Source: Sphingorhabdus sp. EL138 (GTDB lineage: Bacteria > Pseudomonadota > Alphaproteobacteria > Sphingomonadales > Sphingomonadaceae). Taken from it: a stretch of DNA of 64,000 nt. The translations under genes and the position numbers were made by a program. Under the pieces are notes generated by a model, which saw only the letters and a list, made by a program, of their open reading frames with translations, made no database searches and was not told where the DNA came from. The stretch lies in contig NZ_OGVD01000003.1 of the NCBI RefSeq assembly GCF_900258045.1, positions 248,001 to 312,000 on the forward strand, read 5' to 3'. Shown here one piece after another: positions 17,158 through 24,657 of this stretch (position 1 is the first letter of the stretch; each line of letters opens with the position of its first letter).

Positions 17158-19878
17158 CTATTTTTTCATGCCCGGCCGAACGGTACCGAGACGTACCAGA
17201 CCGTCTGTGTCGGCTGGAACTGTAAATTCAAAACTTTTGTCGATCGAACCATTGGGCCCATAAGTTTCGACAAGATAGCGGCGGCCGGGCAGCAGGTTCG
17301 CAATCGCGAAACGTCCAACCGAATTGGTGAAGAACGGAAGCGGTTTCGGATTCTCCCCTTCTTCCACGTCGAGCAGGGTCACCCGTCCACCGATCAGCGA
17401 AACTGGCTGATCTGGGGCCAAGATAAGCGTACCCATTGCGCTAACGAAGGCGTCGGTACCGATGCGCGCTGCATAACCGCTCTTGTAGGATGGATATACA
17501 CGGAATATACCAGGACCAGTGTCATAGCCGGTTGGCGGATCTTCAACATCATACTGGACGGATTGAGTCGCATAGGACCCCAAGAAGTTATTGAGAGCTG
17601 ATCCTAGTGCTCCACTACGACTGATATAGTTATTCTCTGCAATCGATTGTCCGGCAACCACGCTGCGCTTACCCAGATTTTCATGCGGAGCCAGCAGCAT
17701 GAAACTGTCGTTAATACGACGCCCGATACCAAATTGACCGTCGGCAAAAGCCAAGGTTGTGCCTACACGGACAGATGTAGCATTGACTGCACCGAAATCG
17801 GAGATGCTGGGCCCGAAGCTGGCATGGCTAATCGAGGCATCAAAACGGTTCGCCGAATAAGAGGCAAAACCATTTGCCCGCGCGTTGTTGTTTTCATGCG
17901 CGATAATCCCGCCGAAGCCAACACTATTGAGCTGGTTCAGGCCGCTTTGATTATAGGAAAGTTCTTTAAGGTCATCGCGGCTCTCATATCGCGCTTCGGC
18001 CCGGCGGCGATAATCAGGCTGAAATACTAACCCGACACTAACGCTGAAACCACTACCTCGGGAACCCGCTGTCGGAAATCTGGCATAGTCAACCCCGGCC
18101 CTGAAGGTCCATTTGCGATTTAAGCGATAGTAGCCGGTGGTTCCTAAACGGTAGCTGTCTCGCAATCCATTGCGACCTTTCAGATAGGATGCTGTCGAAG
18201 TGGTCAAGAATTTCAGACTAAATTGACGCGTATATTGGGCTGAAACCGTTACGGACGTGGTATTGATAGCTTCCAAATTGTTCAAAGTCGCAAATTTGGG
18301 CGAAATATAATCAGCCCTAACCGTGAGACTGTCGGACAATCCACCTCGATCGATGAAATGCTCATAGCCAACACCGCCCGCAAATCCTTGCCCAGCAGCC
18401 TTCGAATTACTGGCACCGCCATCCAGGAGAAGCCGTCCACCGTTGCCGAGAACGAACTGGGTCTGGCCGGTGAGTGTCTGTACGTCCTCGCTTGCCTGAA
18501 GACCGACGCCAATGGCCGGGGCGTTAAAAAATGCTTTGCGATAGAAGCCGCTAAAGGCGACCGGTCCGCGATAATCAGGAGCGCGTCCAAATGTCCTGCT
18601 CGTTGGTCCTAAATAGGCTCCATATTCATGATCACCTGGGTCAAGATCAATGGGATCGAGATATTGCTGATAGGACAGATTCTGAACCGCGCCGCTATTA
18701 TCGGTGACTTGAATATCGATATCGTTGCTACCAGCAATCAAAGGCAGGGAACTGAAGTCATATCGCCCGGGCTGGAGACGGACCTCCCTATAGAGTGAAC
18801 CATTGCGCAGAAAGCGGACGGTCGAATCACGTTGGATAATGAGTTGGCGATTGGCCTGCAGTATTGCTGATCGAAAACTATTGAACCGCCGTTTCTGCCG
18901 CACAACACCGATGCCGCCCATCGAGACAAAAGATTGCTGGCCGCGGATTTCGGGATCAAGATCCCCCAGAAACCAACGGCGATATTCTTTAGGTTCATCA
19001 TAAACCAGTCGCGCAAAGTTGCGCGAAAACCTATAAGAATCCCCTGTCAGGCCGAACTCCTGACCAAGTTGCGCATCTCCCTCGAAAACAACGGGCCCCA
19101 ACCGCACGGCGCCGTCGAAATTAATGGTCGGCGGGTCAAGTTGACTGCCTTCCCAAATATAGGTGCCCAGCACACTTAGGTTGAGATAGCCAGATAGGCT
19201 GGCTGGCTCCAATGAGATATCGTTGGTGTCATCGCGCGGCGGTGCAAATAGATTGCTTATCGCACGCTGCTCGGGCGAAACTTCAACGACCACCACTGCT
19301 AGCGTACTGGGATCGTAAGTGAGCCGAACACCCGTTTGATCCAGATCTTCTTCTCCGAATTGGGTCAACGAACTCAATTTGTTCGTGAGCTCCACATGGG
19401 CCGGATCGTTAAGAATCGATTTCATCAAGCGGATAAAAGTCTCTGATTCGAGCAGAAACCGATCATCAGCCGTCAGGCGCAACGGAATTTCGCCCAAAGT
19501 ACGGTTCTGGAAGGTCAGCGGTACCGTCATATCGATATCGCGATCATAAGGGTTGATATCGGGTCGTCCATGGGCACCGATAGGGTATTGAACCGTTGGC
19601 GCCGGAGTTGGTGTTGGTTCTTGACCGTCTGGAAGCGGTAAAGTTACCGGCCCTGACGGATCATCGGGAAGGGGGATTGTTACAGGTGCATCTGTCGGCG
19701 CGCTTTGACTTGCGGGTACTGGCGTAGAAGAGGGTGCTGGAGCAGATGCCTGTGGCAGCGGGACTGACACTTGCGCGAGCGCGCCTGCGGACCATAGCGG
19801 GACCATCACATGAGCGTTCGCATTGCCTGCACATAGTGCCAGGGAAGCGACAGAAAATAGAGTGGATTGCGCTCTCAC
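17158..19878 (-). CDS. Outer-membrane usher of a chaperone-usher pilus
   Basis: A 906-residue usher that secretes and assembles subunits across the outer membrane. It has a signal peptide, then an unusual Pro-rich stretch at roughly residues 38-105 (repeated PLPD and TPxP units), then an N-terminal domain beginning MTVPLTFQNRTLGEIPLRL. A long beta-barrel region contains GDLDPEIRGQQSFVSMGG, RFLRNGSLYREVRLQPGRY and LIAGSNDIDIQV (usher plug/barrel signatures). The C-terminal domain contains FTNSVGRFAIANLLPGRRY. The GTG start overlaps the chaperone stop (GTGA), indicating coupled translation. The clade looks archaic/alpha-like rather than FimD/PapC, but phylogeny is needed. Confidence 0.85.
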   Translation of the reverse strand: MRAQSTLFSVASLALCAGNANAHVMVPLWSAGALAQVSVPLPQASAPAPSSTPVPASQSAPTDAPVTIPLPDDPSGPVTLPLPDGQEPTPTPAPTVQYPIGAHGRPDINPYDRDIDMTVPLTFQNRTLGEIPLRLTADDRFLLESETFIRLMKSILNDPAHVELTNKLSSLTQFGEEDLDQTGVRLTYDPSTLAVVVVEVSPEQRAISNLFAPPRDDTNDISLEPASLSGYLNLSVLGTYIWEGSQLDPPTINFDGAVRLGPVVFEGDAQLGQEFGLTGDSYRFSRNFARLVYDEPKEYRRWFLGDLDPEIRGQQSFVSMGGIGVVRQKRRFNSFRSAILQANRQLIIQRDSTVRFLRNGSLYREVRLQPGRYDFSSLPLIAGSNDIDIQVTDNSGAVQNLSYQQYLDPIDLDPGDHEYGAYLGPTSRTFGRAPDYRGPVAFSGFYRKAFFNAPAIGVGLQASEDVQTLTGQTQFVLGNGGRLLLDGGASNSKAAGQGFAGGVGYEHFIDRGGLSDSLTVRADYISPKFATLNNLEAINTTSVTVSAQYTRQFSLKFLTTSTASYLKGRNGLRDSYRLGTTGYYRLNRKWTFRAGVDYARFPTAGSRGSGFSVSVGLVFQPDYRRRAEARYESRDDLKELSYNQSGLNQLNSVGFGGIIAHENNNARANGFASYSANRFDASISHASFGPSISDFGAVNATSVRVGTTLAFADGQFGIGRRINDSFMLLAPHENLGKRSVVAGQSIAENNYISRSGALGSALNNFLGSYATQSVQYDVEDPPTGYDTGPGIFRVYPSYKSGYAARIGTDAFVSAMGTLILAPDQPVSLIGGRVTLLDVEEGENPKPLPFFTNSVGRFAIANLLPGRRYLVETYGPNGSIDKSFEFTVPADTDGLVRLGTVRPGMKK

Positions 19879-20678
19879 TGTTTGAACGACAACTTAATTG
19901 GTCCAGGGCCAAATCCGGCGACCGGGAGACGGAAGACTCGTTCTCCCTGGGCAGGCACAAAGCCAGTTCCTATAGCGCGCGTCAGTTCTTCGGGCGAGAT
20001 GTCAACCCTTAGCCATTCGCCATCGGCGCCGGTTCCCACCAATTGCCATGAGAAGTTTGCCATCATCGCGTGACGACGGCCTTCGTTGGTCAGAGTAACT
20101 TCGACACCATCCTGCATCGGCGCGGGTTCTGTTGCACCCGGCAATGCAGGTGGTTGGAACAACGCTTGCTTCACTGTGGTCGCCTTTACATCAGGTTTTG
20201 CATTAGGAGGGGCAACCACGACCAGGGCACGCATATTGTAAAGTATCTGAACTTGCGCACCGACTGCATCAACTGCTCCTGGCTCCAATGCCACGGGCAG
20301 TTGTTCTATGGATACGTAATAAGCCTGTGAAGTATCGGGCTCTCCTGCGCCCAGCCATTGCAAGCGGACCACCTGGCGTCCGCCTGCCGGCAATATGCCT
20401 TGTGGTGGGAAAACCAGGAATTCCTCGTCTGCGGCCGTCTCGGTAATTTTTCCGTCCGCGTCAATCTGCATCCGAAAGATGCGGGTCTCGAAAGCAAGAT
20501 TGCCGGGGTTTATGTTCTGAACCTCGATGCGGGCCGTAGCATTTGTACCGCGTGATTCCATCTCGATCACCATCGGCGAAACACGCATGGCCAAAGCAGG
20601 CGTGGTCAGCACTATGAAGGCAGAAAATACAGCTATGAGCGCATAAAAGCGCCGCTTCATCATTGTCAAAATCGGCAT
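19875..20678 (-). CDS. Periplasmic pilus chaperone (PapD-like)
   Basis: A 267-aa chaperone that donates a strand to fold pilus subunits in the periplasm. The signal peptide is about residues 7-30 (RRFYALIAVFSAFIVLTTPA). The mature N-terminus MRVSPMVIEMESRGTNATAR leads into an Ig-like domain; FLVFPPQGILPAGGRQVVRL and QAYYVSIEQLPV match the core of fimbrial chaperones. The C-terminal domain contains VEVTLTNEGRRHAM. AGGGG before ATG 20678 supports that start; the Met at residue 7 is an alternative. It precedes the usher with a 4-base overlap. Confidence 0.88.
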   Translation of the reverse strand: MPILTMMKRRFYALIAVFSAFIVLTTPALAMRVSPMVIEMESRGTNATARIEVQNINPGNLAFETRIFRMQIDADGKITETAADEEFLVFPPQGILPAGGRQVVRLQWLGAGEPDTSQAYYVSIEQLPVALEPGAVDAVGAQVQILYNMRALVVVAPPNAKPDVKATTVKQALFQPPALPGATEPAPMQDGVEVTLTNEGRRHAMMANFSWQLVGTGADGEWLRVDISPEELTRAIGTGFVPAQGERVFRLPVAGFGPGPIKLSFKQ

Positions 20679-20730
20679 ATACTCTGCCCCTAACAGAATT
20701 TTCGGAATCTACTATTTCATTTAAGTGTTA

Positions 20731-20764
20731 AGAAAAGGGGAAAGAACAGTCCTCCCCCTTTTCT
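20731..20764 (-). promoter_or_regulatory. Intercistronic stem-loop between major pilin and chaperone genes
   Basis: A perfect 10-bp inverted repeat, AGAAAAGGGG (20731-20740) and CCCCTTTTCT (20755-20764), with a 14-base loop. On the coding strand it ends in TTTT. It lies between the pilin stop and the chaperone start, where partial terminators or mRNA-stabilising hairpins typically set high pilin to low assembly-protein ratios. Confidence 0.7.
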
Positions 20765-20782
20765 CTATTTTCACAACAAGAC

Positions 20783-21547
20783 TTAGAGCGCGCGAAGCGT
20801 CAGCGTCGTGGTACCTTCGTAGCTACCAGCGACTAGGCCCTTGCCATTAATCACAGGCGCGACAATGTCGATGTCCATGCGCGAACGCCATGCACCTTGC
20901 TGCCTCAATCCGGTCACGTCAGTGGTCGATACGTCCAGTGACTGGCCTGACCCTGATGTCACGGCGTTAAGCGCAACACCAGTCCATGTTGCACGTACGC
21001 TGTAAGGGATGTTCGCTTGGAACTCATCCACATCATAACCGCCAGCAGCAGCATTGACGAGGCCGTTTACATCACTTTTCGTGATCTCAACTTCGTTGTT
21101 GAAGTTACAACCAGCGGTCAGCGTATCGATGTTGGCAGTCGCAGGACCGACCATTTCGAATGCATTGGCAACATTTTCGTTGTCGCCAGTGCGAATACCG
21201 ATGGTACCGAAATCTATGTTCCGCGCACCTGCATTGTTGCCCGAATAGAAGGAGCAATCTTTGTTAACGGTTCCAGACAGGCTGAACACAACATTTACAG
21301 TCGGTGTGGCTGTTTCGGTGTCGTCTGGCGCATTAGCACGTGCGCGGTAGCGCGTACCGAAGTCAAGTGCTACGCGTGCTTCACCAAGAAGAGTCCCAAA
21401 AAAACCAGGATTGGTGATGGTGTAGTCGTTACCAGAAAATAGCGTTCTGGTGCCAGCATAGTGACGTTCATTGGTTTGAGCAGCGGCCGGCGCAGAAGCG
21501 GCGACGACAGCAAGAGCGGCAACAGCGCCGCAAAGGATCTTTTTCAT
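20783..21547 (-). CDS. Major pilus subunit candidate
   Basis: A 254-aa exported subunit with signal peptide MKKILCGAVAALAVVAASAP. The mature protein has two Cys (VNKDCSFYSG and TAGCNFNNE), a Gly/Asn/Thr-rich beta composition, and a final strand YEGTTTLTLRAL, as expected for a chaperone-usher subunit. ATG 21547 is preferred over the in-frame ATG at 21574 because AAGGAAG lies just upstream and the signal peptide then starts cleanly. The hairpin after it suggests high expression, hence the major-subunit guess. It has no close resemblance to FimA/PapA that I can see. Confidence 0.65.
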   Translation of the reverse strand: MKKILCGAVAALAVVAASAPAAAQTNERHYAGTRTLFSGNDYTITNPGFFGTLLGEARVALDFGTRYRARANAPDDTETATPTVNVVFSLSGTVNKDCSFYSGNNAGARNIDFGTIGIRTGDNENVANAFEMVGPATANIDTLTAGCNFNNEVEITKSDVNGLVNAAAGGYDVDEFQANIPYSVRATWTGVALNAVTSGSGQSLDVSTTDVTGLRQQGAWRSRMDIDIVAPVINGKGLVAGSYEGTTTLTLRAL

Positions 21548-21686
21548 AACATTCTTCCTTCTATTTGACCGCACCCGTCAATGGGGCTTGGCCTGTAATT
21601 TGCATCGGTTGGGTCGCAAGCCGGAAGAGCATCGATGCCTACCCCTTCGGCGTATTTCCGTTTGTGGAATGCCCCGCAAACGAATC

Positions 21687-22226
21687 TCAGATCGGAGAGA
21701 CCGTAATAGTGATCATCTCAGAATATTCTCCGGCCAGCAGCCCGGCTTCGCCAGATGGCAAGCCCAGCTCAACGCTAAGGATCATCCCGTCTGTCGCGAT
21801 ACCGCCATTGCTGGAAATCACGCCACCACCCTGAAGCTGGCGACTGTTAAAGGATCGATTAATCACCTGCGTTGCCGGATGGCGCACAGGCATTTCAATC
21901 GACAAAGAATAGGGTAACTGGCCACCAAAAGGCCCTTGGCCATTAGGCATGGTCGAGTGCGTCAACGCACCTCTTTCCCCGTTAATGGTCATTGTGAATG
22001 GCATGTTGCAGTTAAAGGCCACCGGCACCTGACGGTTAAGGCCCCGGCGCTCCAGATTGCCGAAATCCATATCCGCGATACCGCCCATGGCGCATTGCTG
22101 ACTGATCGAACCACTCACGGCAATGTCCAGTGAACGGACATTGTCAATTTCATTTGCGCTGGCAGGCGTGACAAACGCCATCATGGCTGCTGCCGCACCG
22201 GCTACCGCCGGAAATAAGATTCGCAT
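21687..22226 (-). CDS. Pilus subunit, spore-coat-U-like
   Basis: A 179-aa exported subunit at the head of the operon. The signal peptide ends around ASANE. GSISQQCAMGG and VPVAFNCNMPFTMTINGE give the Cys pair and strand pattern of spore-coat-U/archaic pilins, and the C-terminus LAGEYSEMITITVSPI is the typical last beta strand (GxYxDxxxVTV-like). It is about 140 bases upstream of the next pilin gene. It could be the main or a minor subunit. Confidence 0.7.
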   Translation of the reverse strand: MRILFPAVAGAAAAMMAFVTPASANEIDNVRSLDIAVSGSISQQCAMGGIADMDFGNLERRGLNRQVPVAFNCNMPFTMTINGERGALTHSTMPNGQGPFGGQLPYSLSIEMPVRHPATQVINRSFNSRQLQGGGVISSNGGIATDGMILSVELGLPSGEAGLLAGEYSEMITITVSPI

Positions 22227-22314
22227 GACTGCCCCTCAACTATACTACTTCGCCAAAGACTTTTGTGAGCGTAAAGTCTTGGCTAATGCCCCTGGGAGTC
22301 ACGACCCGACTCAC

Positions 22315-22346
22315 CCCTGTATCGTTAATAAGACGTTAATACAGGG
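22315..22346 (-). promoter_or_regulatory. CtrA-type box within an inverted repeat upstream of the pilus operon
   Basis: CCCTGTAT (22315-22322) and ATACAGGG (22339-22346) form an 8-bp inverted repeat. Inside it, read on the minus strand, is TTAA-N7-TTAAC (22339 to 22324), an exact match to the CtrA consensus. It lies about 100 bases upstream of the first pilin start and is oriented with the operon. Confidence 0.5.
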
Positions 22347-22857
22347 ATTGAGCGATTTTTCCACCCTGAAAGTCACAGCTGTTACAAAAAGATCGCACAC
22401 AGGCCGCTAAACCAATGCGTTACAGCTCTTATTCTGCGCCAGTTCTAATGGTAAATAGGTGTAAACTAGCCACTATGGCAGATGATCCAGCTGTCCAGAA
22501 TCGGGACAAAAGCATGTCAAAGCTTAAGTCGATCTCATTCGAAAATTACGGCGCAGGCAGTTGAACGGAACGTATATGAAGCCGCAATATTGGGCGATGA
22601 TCTGAAAGTAGCGCGATAGAGATAGCGCAAGATCATGCCGGGGTTTTTCTGGGGCCCGATATTTGAAGGTTGATGGGCGGCCGATCCAAAGCAGAAAAGA
22701 TGCACGTCAATAACCATAGCTATGAAGCTCTTGCTCTCCCGGATGCTCTCATGAGCACAGATCCCTCAGGCACGAATGTCAATGATCTCAGGGTGCTGTT
22801 GATAGAGCCATAAACTCTAGTGGACGCCGCAGAGAACGCGCCATTTACAAGTCCACG
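22347..22857. other. Non-coding stretch, no recognisable gene
   Basis: About 500 bases between the pilus promoter region and the carD terminator. Only two ~60-codon frames are open on the minus strand and neither has a family look, a good ribosome site or coding-like composition. Nothing identifiable is seen; it could be a decayed gene. Confidence 0.4.
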
Positions 22858-22890
22858 AAAAAGGCCGCCCCATTTCTGAGACGGCCCTTT
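22858..22890 (-). terminator. Rho-independent terminator of carD
   Basis: On the minus strand AAAGG then GGCCGTCTC, loop AGAAAT, GGGGCGGCC, then TTTTT: a 9-bp stem (two G-U pairs) followed by a T-run, about 33 bases after the carD stop. Confidence 0.85.
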
Positions 22891-22922
22891 GATGATTGGT
22901 TTCAAAACCTGCTCTTTTGAGA

Positions 22923-23453
22923 TCAGTCTTCCTTGACCTCATAATATTGCGGTGCTGCAATATTCAGGATTTCCAGAATTTTCGTGAGCGCCGTTGGCTC
23001 ATCCGTTTCTTCCATCGCAGCCAGTTCGCGGGCCAGACGGCTGGACGCCGCTTCAAAAATCTGGCGTTCGGAATAGCTTTGCTCTGGCTGATCGTCAGCG
23101 CGGAAGAGATCGCGGGTCACTTCGGCAATAGAGACAAGATCACCGGAATTGATTTTCGCTTCATATTCCTGGGCGCGGCGCGACCACATGGAGCGTTTGA
23201 CTTTCGGCTTGTCTTTCAGGGTCTCAAGCGCCTCTTTCAGCGTCTTGTCAGAGGACAGTTTGCGCATGCCAACGCCTTCTGCCTTGTTCATTGGTACACG
23301 CAATGTCATGCGTTCTTTTTCAAAGCGAAGAACGTATAGTTCCAGTTGCATGCCTGCAATTTCTTCATTTTGCAGTTCAATTACACGCCCAACACCGTGT
23401 TTTGGATAAACAACATAATCGCCCACATCAAAGGACAGCGTATTCGCAGCCAT
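22923..23453 (-). CDS. CarD family transcriptional regulator
   Basis: RNA-polymerase-binding regulator of 176 aa that stabilises open complexes at sigma70 promoters. The N-terminal RNAP-interaction (Tudor-like) domain shows FDVGDYVVYPKHGVGRV; the helical C-terminal part contains KVKRSMWSRRAQEYEAKINS, where the conserved Trp contacts the promoter fork. It is monocistronic with its own terminator. The ~200 bases upstream of its start contain no gene. Confidence 0.93.
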   Translation of the reverse strand: MAANTLSFDVGDYVVYPKHGVGRVIELQNEEIAGMQLELYVLRFEKERMTLRVPMNKAEGVGMRKLSSDKTLKEALETLKDKPKVKRSMWSRRAQEYEAKINSGDLVSIAEVTRDLFRADDQPEQSYSERQIFEAASSRLARELAAMEETDEPTALTKILEILNIAAPQYYEVKED

Positions 23454-23650
23454 AAAAAACCTTTCTTTCTCTATGGAAAAGAAGGATGATTTCGGTCAAA
23501 TTTCTCAAAAACCCCGACGAAAAAACCCTTTTGTTCATATATATAACGACCAAACACCCCCCGTGCCCAGCCGCTAACCGACACTAGTGTTAACAGATTC
23601 GTCACAAAAAAGCAATTTCTCGTTGCAACGCACAACTTTTTGAACCTCAA

Positions 23651-23855
23651 GCGCCGGGCGCGGGCATCCGCCCGCTTGGCTACGCGCCATAAAGGCGCGG
23701 CGGCCGTTCGGCCTTGCCTCGCTGCGCTCGGACGAAGCTCCTTAGGTTTCCCACCTATGTCTGCCACCAGACCGACGCACCGCGTCGGCAAGCGCGCCCG
23801 CGCGCCCGAGCTTATGCGAGGAAAGCCAAGCGGGCGGATGCCCGCGCCCGGCGCC
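23651..23855. repeat. Large inverted-repeat element with 30-bp perfect arms
   Basis: The left arm 23651-23680 and right arm 23826-23855 are exact reverse complements over 30 bases (the left arm begins GCGCCGGGCGCGGGCATCCG). About 145 GC-rich bases lie between, with further internal symmetry (GGCGCGGCGGCC, CGCTGCGCTCGG). No ORF of interest is inside. It occupies most of the 452-base carD-fdxA gap; a small GGGAT/ATCCC hairpin follows fdxA at 23888-23903. It could be a palindromic mobile repeat or a long hairpin RNA; no second copy is in the window. Confidence 0.7.
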
Positions 23856-23905
23856 TGAAGTCCAATAAAAAACTCCTCCCGGCGCTTGGGATCTAAAAAT
23901 CCCTC

Positions 23906-24244
23906 TTAATCGCCTTCGCCAGGCTTCTCTGAGAAATGGGCCTCAAACTTGCCTTCGACGCCTTTAAAGTCGTCGGCGTCGGCCGGTGCGTCCCGGGCGA
24001 CAGTGATGTTGGGCCAGCTTTCCGAATATTTTGTATTCACTTCCAGCCATTTTTCCAGACCATCTTCGGTATCCGGCAAGATAGCCTCTGCAGGACATTC
24101 TGGTTCACATACGCCGCAGTCAATACATTCACTGGGGTTGATGACGAGCATGTTCTCGCCTTCATAGAAACAATCGACGGGGCAGACTTCAACGCAGTCC
24201 ATATATTTGCATTTGATACATGCGTCGGTAACAACATAGGTCAT
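23906..24244 (-). CDS. fdxA: Ferredoxin FdxA (7Fe, [3Fe-4S][4Fe-4S])
   Basis: A 112-aa electron carrier. The first cluster motif is [18 protein letters not shown] and the second [12 protein letters not shown], the FdxA arrangement with a longer C-terminal tail ([17 protein letters not shown]). The start [13 protein letters not shown] is the family start. Located between carD and an S4-domain gene, as in many sphingomonads. Confidence 0.95.
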   Translation of the reverse strand: MTYVVTDACIKCKYMDCVEVCPVDCFYEGENMLVINPSECIDCGVCEPECPAEAILPDTEDGLEKWLEVNTKYSESWPNITVARDAPADADDFKGVEGKFEAHFSEKPGEGD

Positions 24245-24345
24245 CGGGTCGTCTACTCCATCATACAGACCGGGATTTTTTCGGCCACGAAATCTCTGCT
24301 ATTGCGCAAAATTGGGAACGTCAACAGTTGGTTTTCGGTCCTAAT

Positions 24346-24648
24346 TCATTCGCCAGTGCGCAACCTTTCAAAACAACTTTGCACATCGGGAGCGCTGCCT
24401 CGCCGCAAGGGAAGCGCCGATATACGGATGACATGCACCTCGCGTCCTTGCGGAATCGTTAAGATATCTCCCTGCCGGACCATCATGTGCGCCCGGTCCA
24501 CCCGGCGCCCATTGAGGCGAACGTGGCCCTTGTTCGCCAGTTTTTTAGCCATCGTGCGGTTGCGGGCGAAACGAAGAAACCAGAGCAGCTTGTCAATCCT
24601 GAGGGCCGATGGATCATGGCCCGGTTCACGAATTTTCCTGGCGCTCAA
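24346..24648 (-). CDS. S4-domain RNA-binding protein (HslR/Hsp15-like)
   Basis: A 100-aa S4-fold protein likely to bind rRNA or stalled 50S-peptidyl-tRNA complexes. LRIDKLLWFLRFARNRTMAK and GHVRLNGRRVDRAHMMVRQG are the S4 signature. It starts 9 bases after the SUV3-like helicase stop on the same strand, so both are likely in one transcript acting on RNA. Confidence 0.85.
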   Translation of the reverse strand: MSARKIREPGHDPSALRIDKLLWFLRFARNRTMAKKLANKGHVRLNGRRVDRAHMMVRQGDILTIPQGREVHVIRISALPLRRGSAPDVQSCFERLRTGE

Positions 24649-24657
24649 ATCCGCATC

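Noticed and set aside
22535-22905. Two ~60-codon minus-strand ORFs between the pilus and carD
   Set aside because: No ribosome site, no family resemblance, and a terminator overlaps one; kept as non-coding.
23651-23855. CRISPR or IS element
   Set aside because: Only one inverted pair, no direct repeats, no transposase frame, no target duplication visible.
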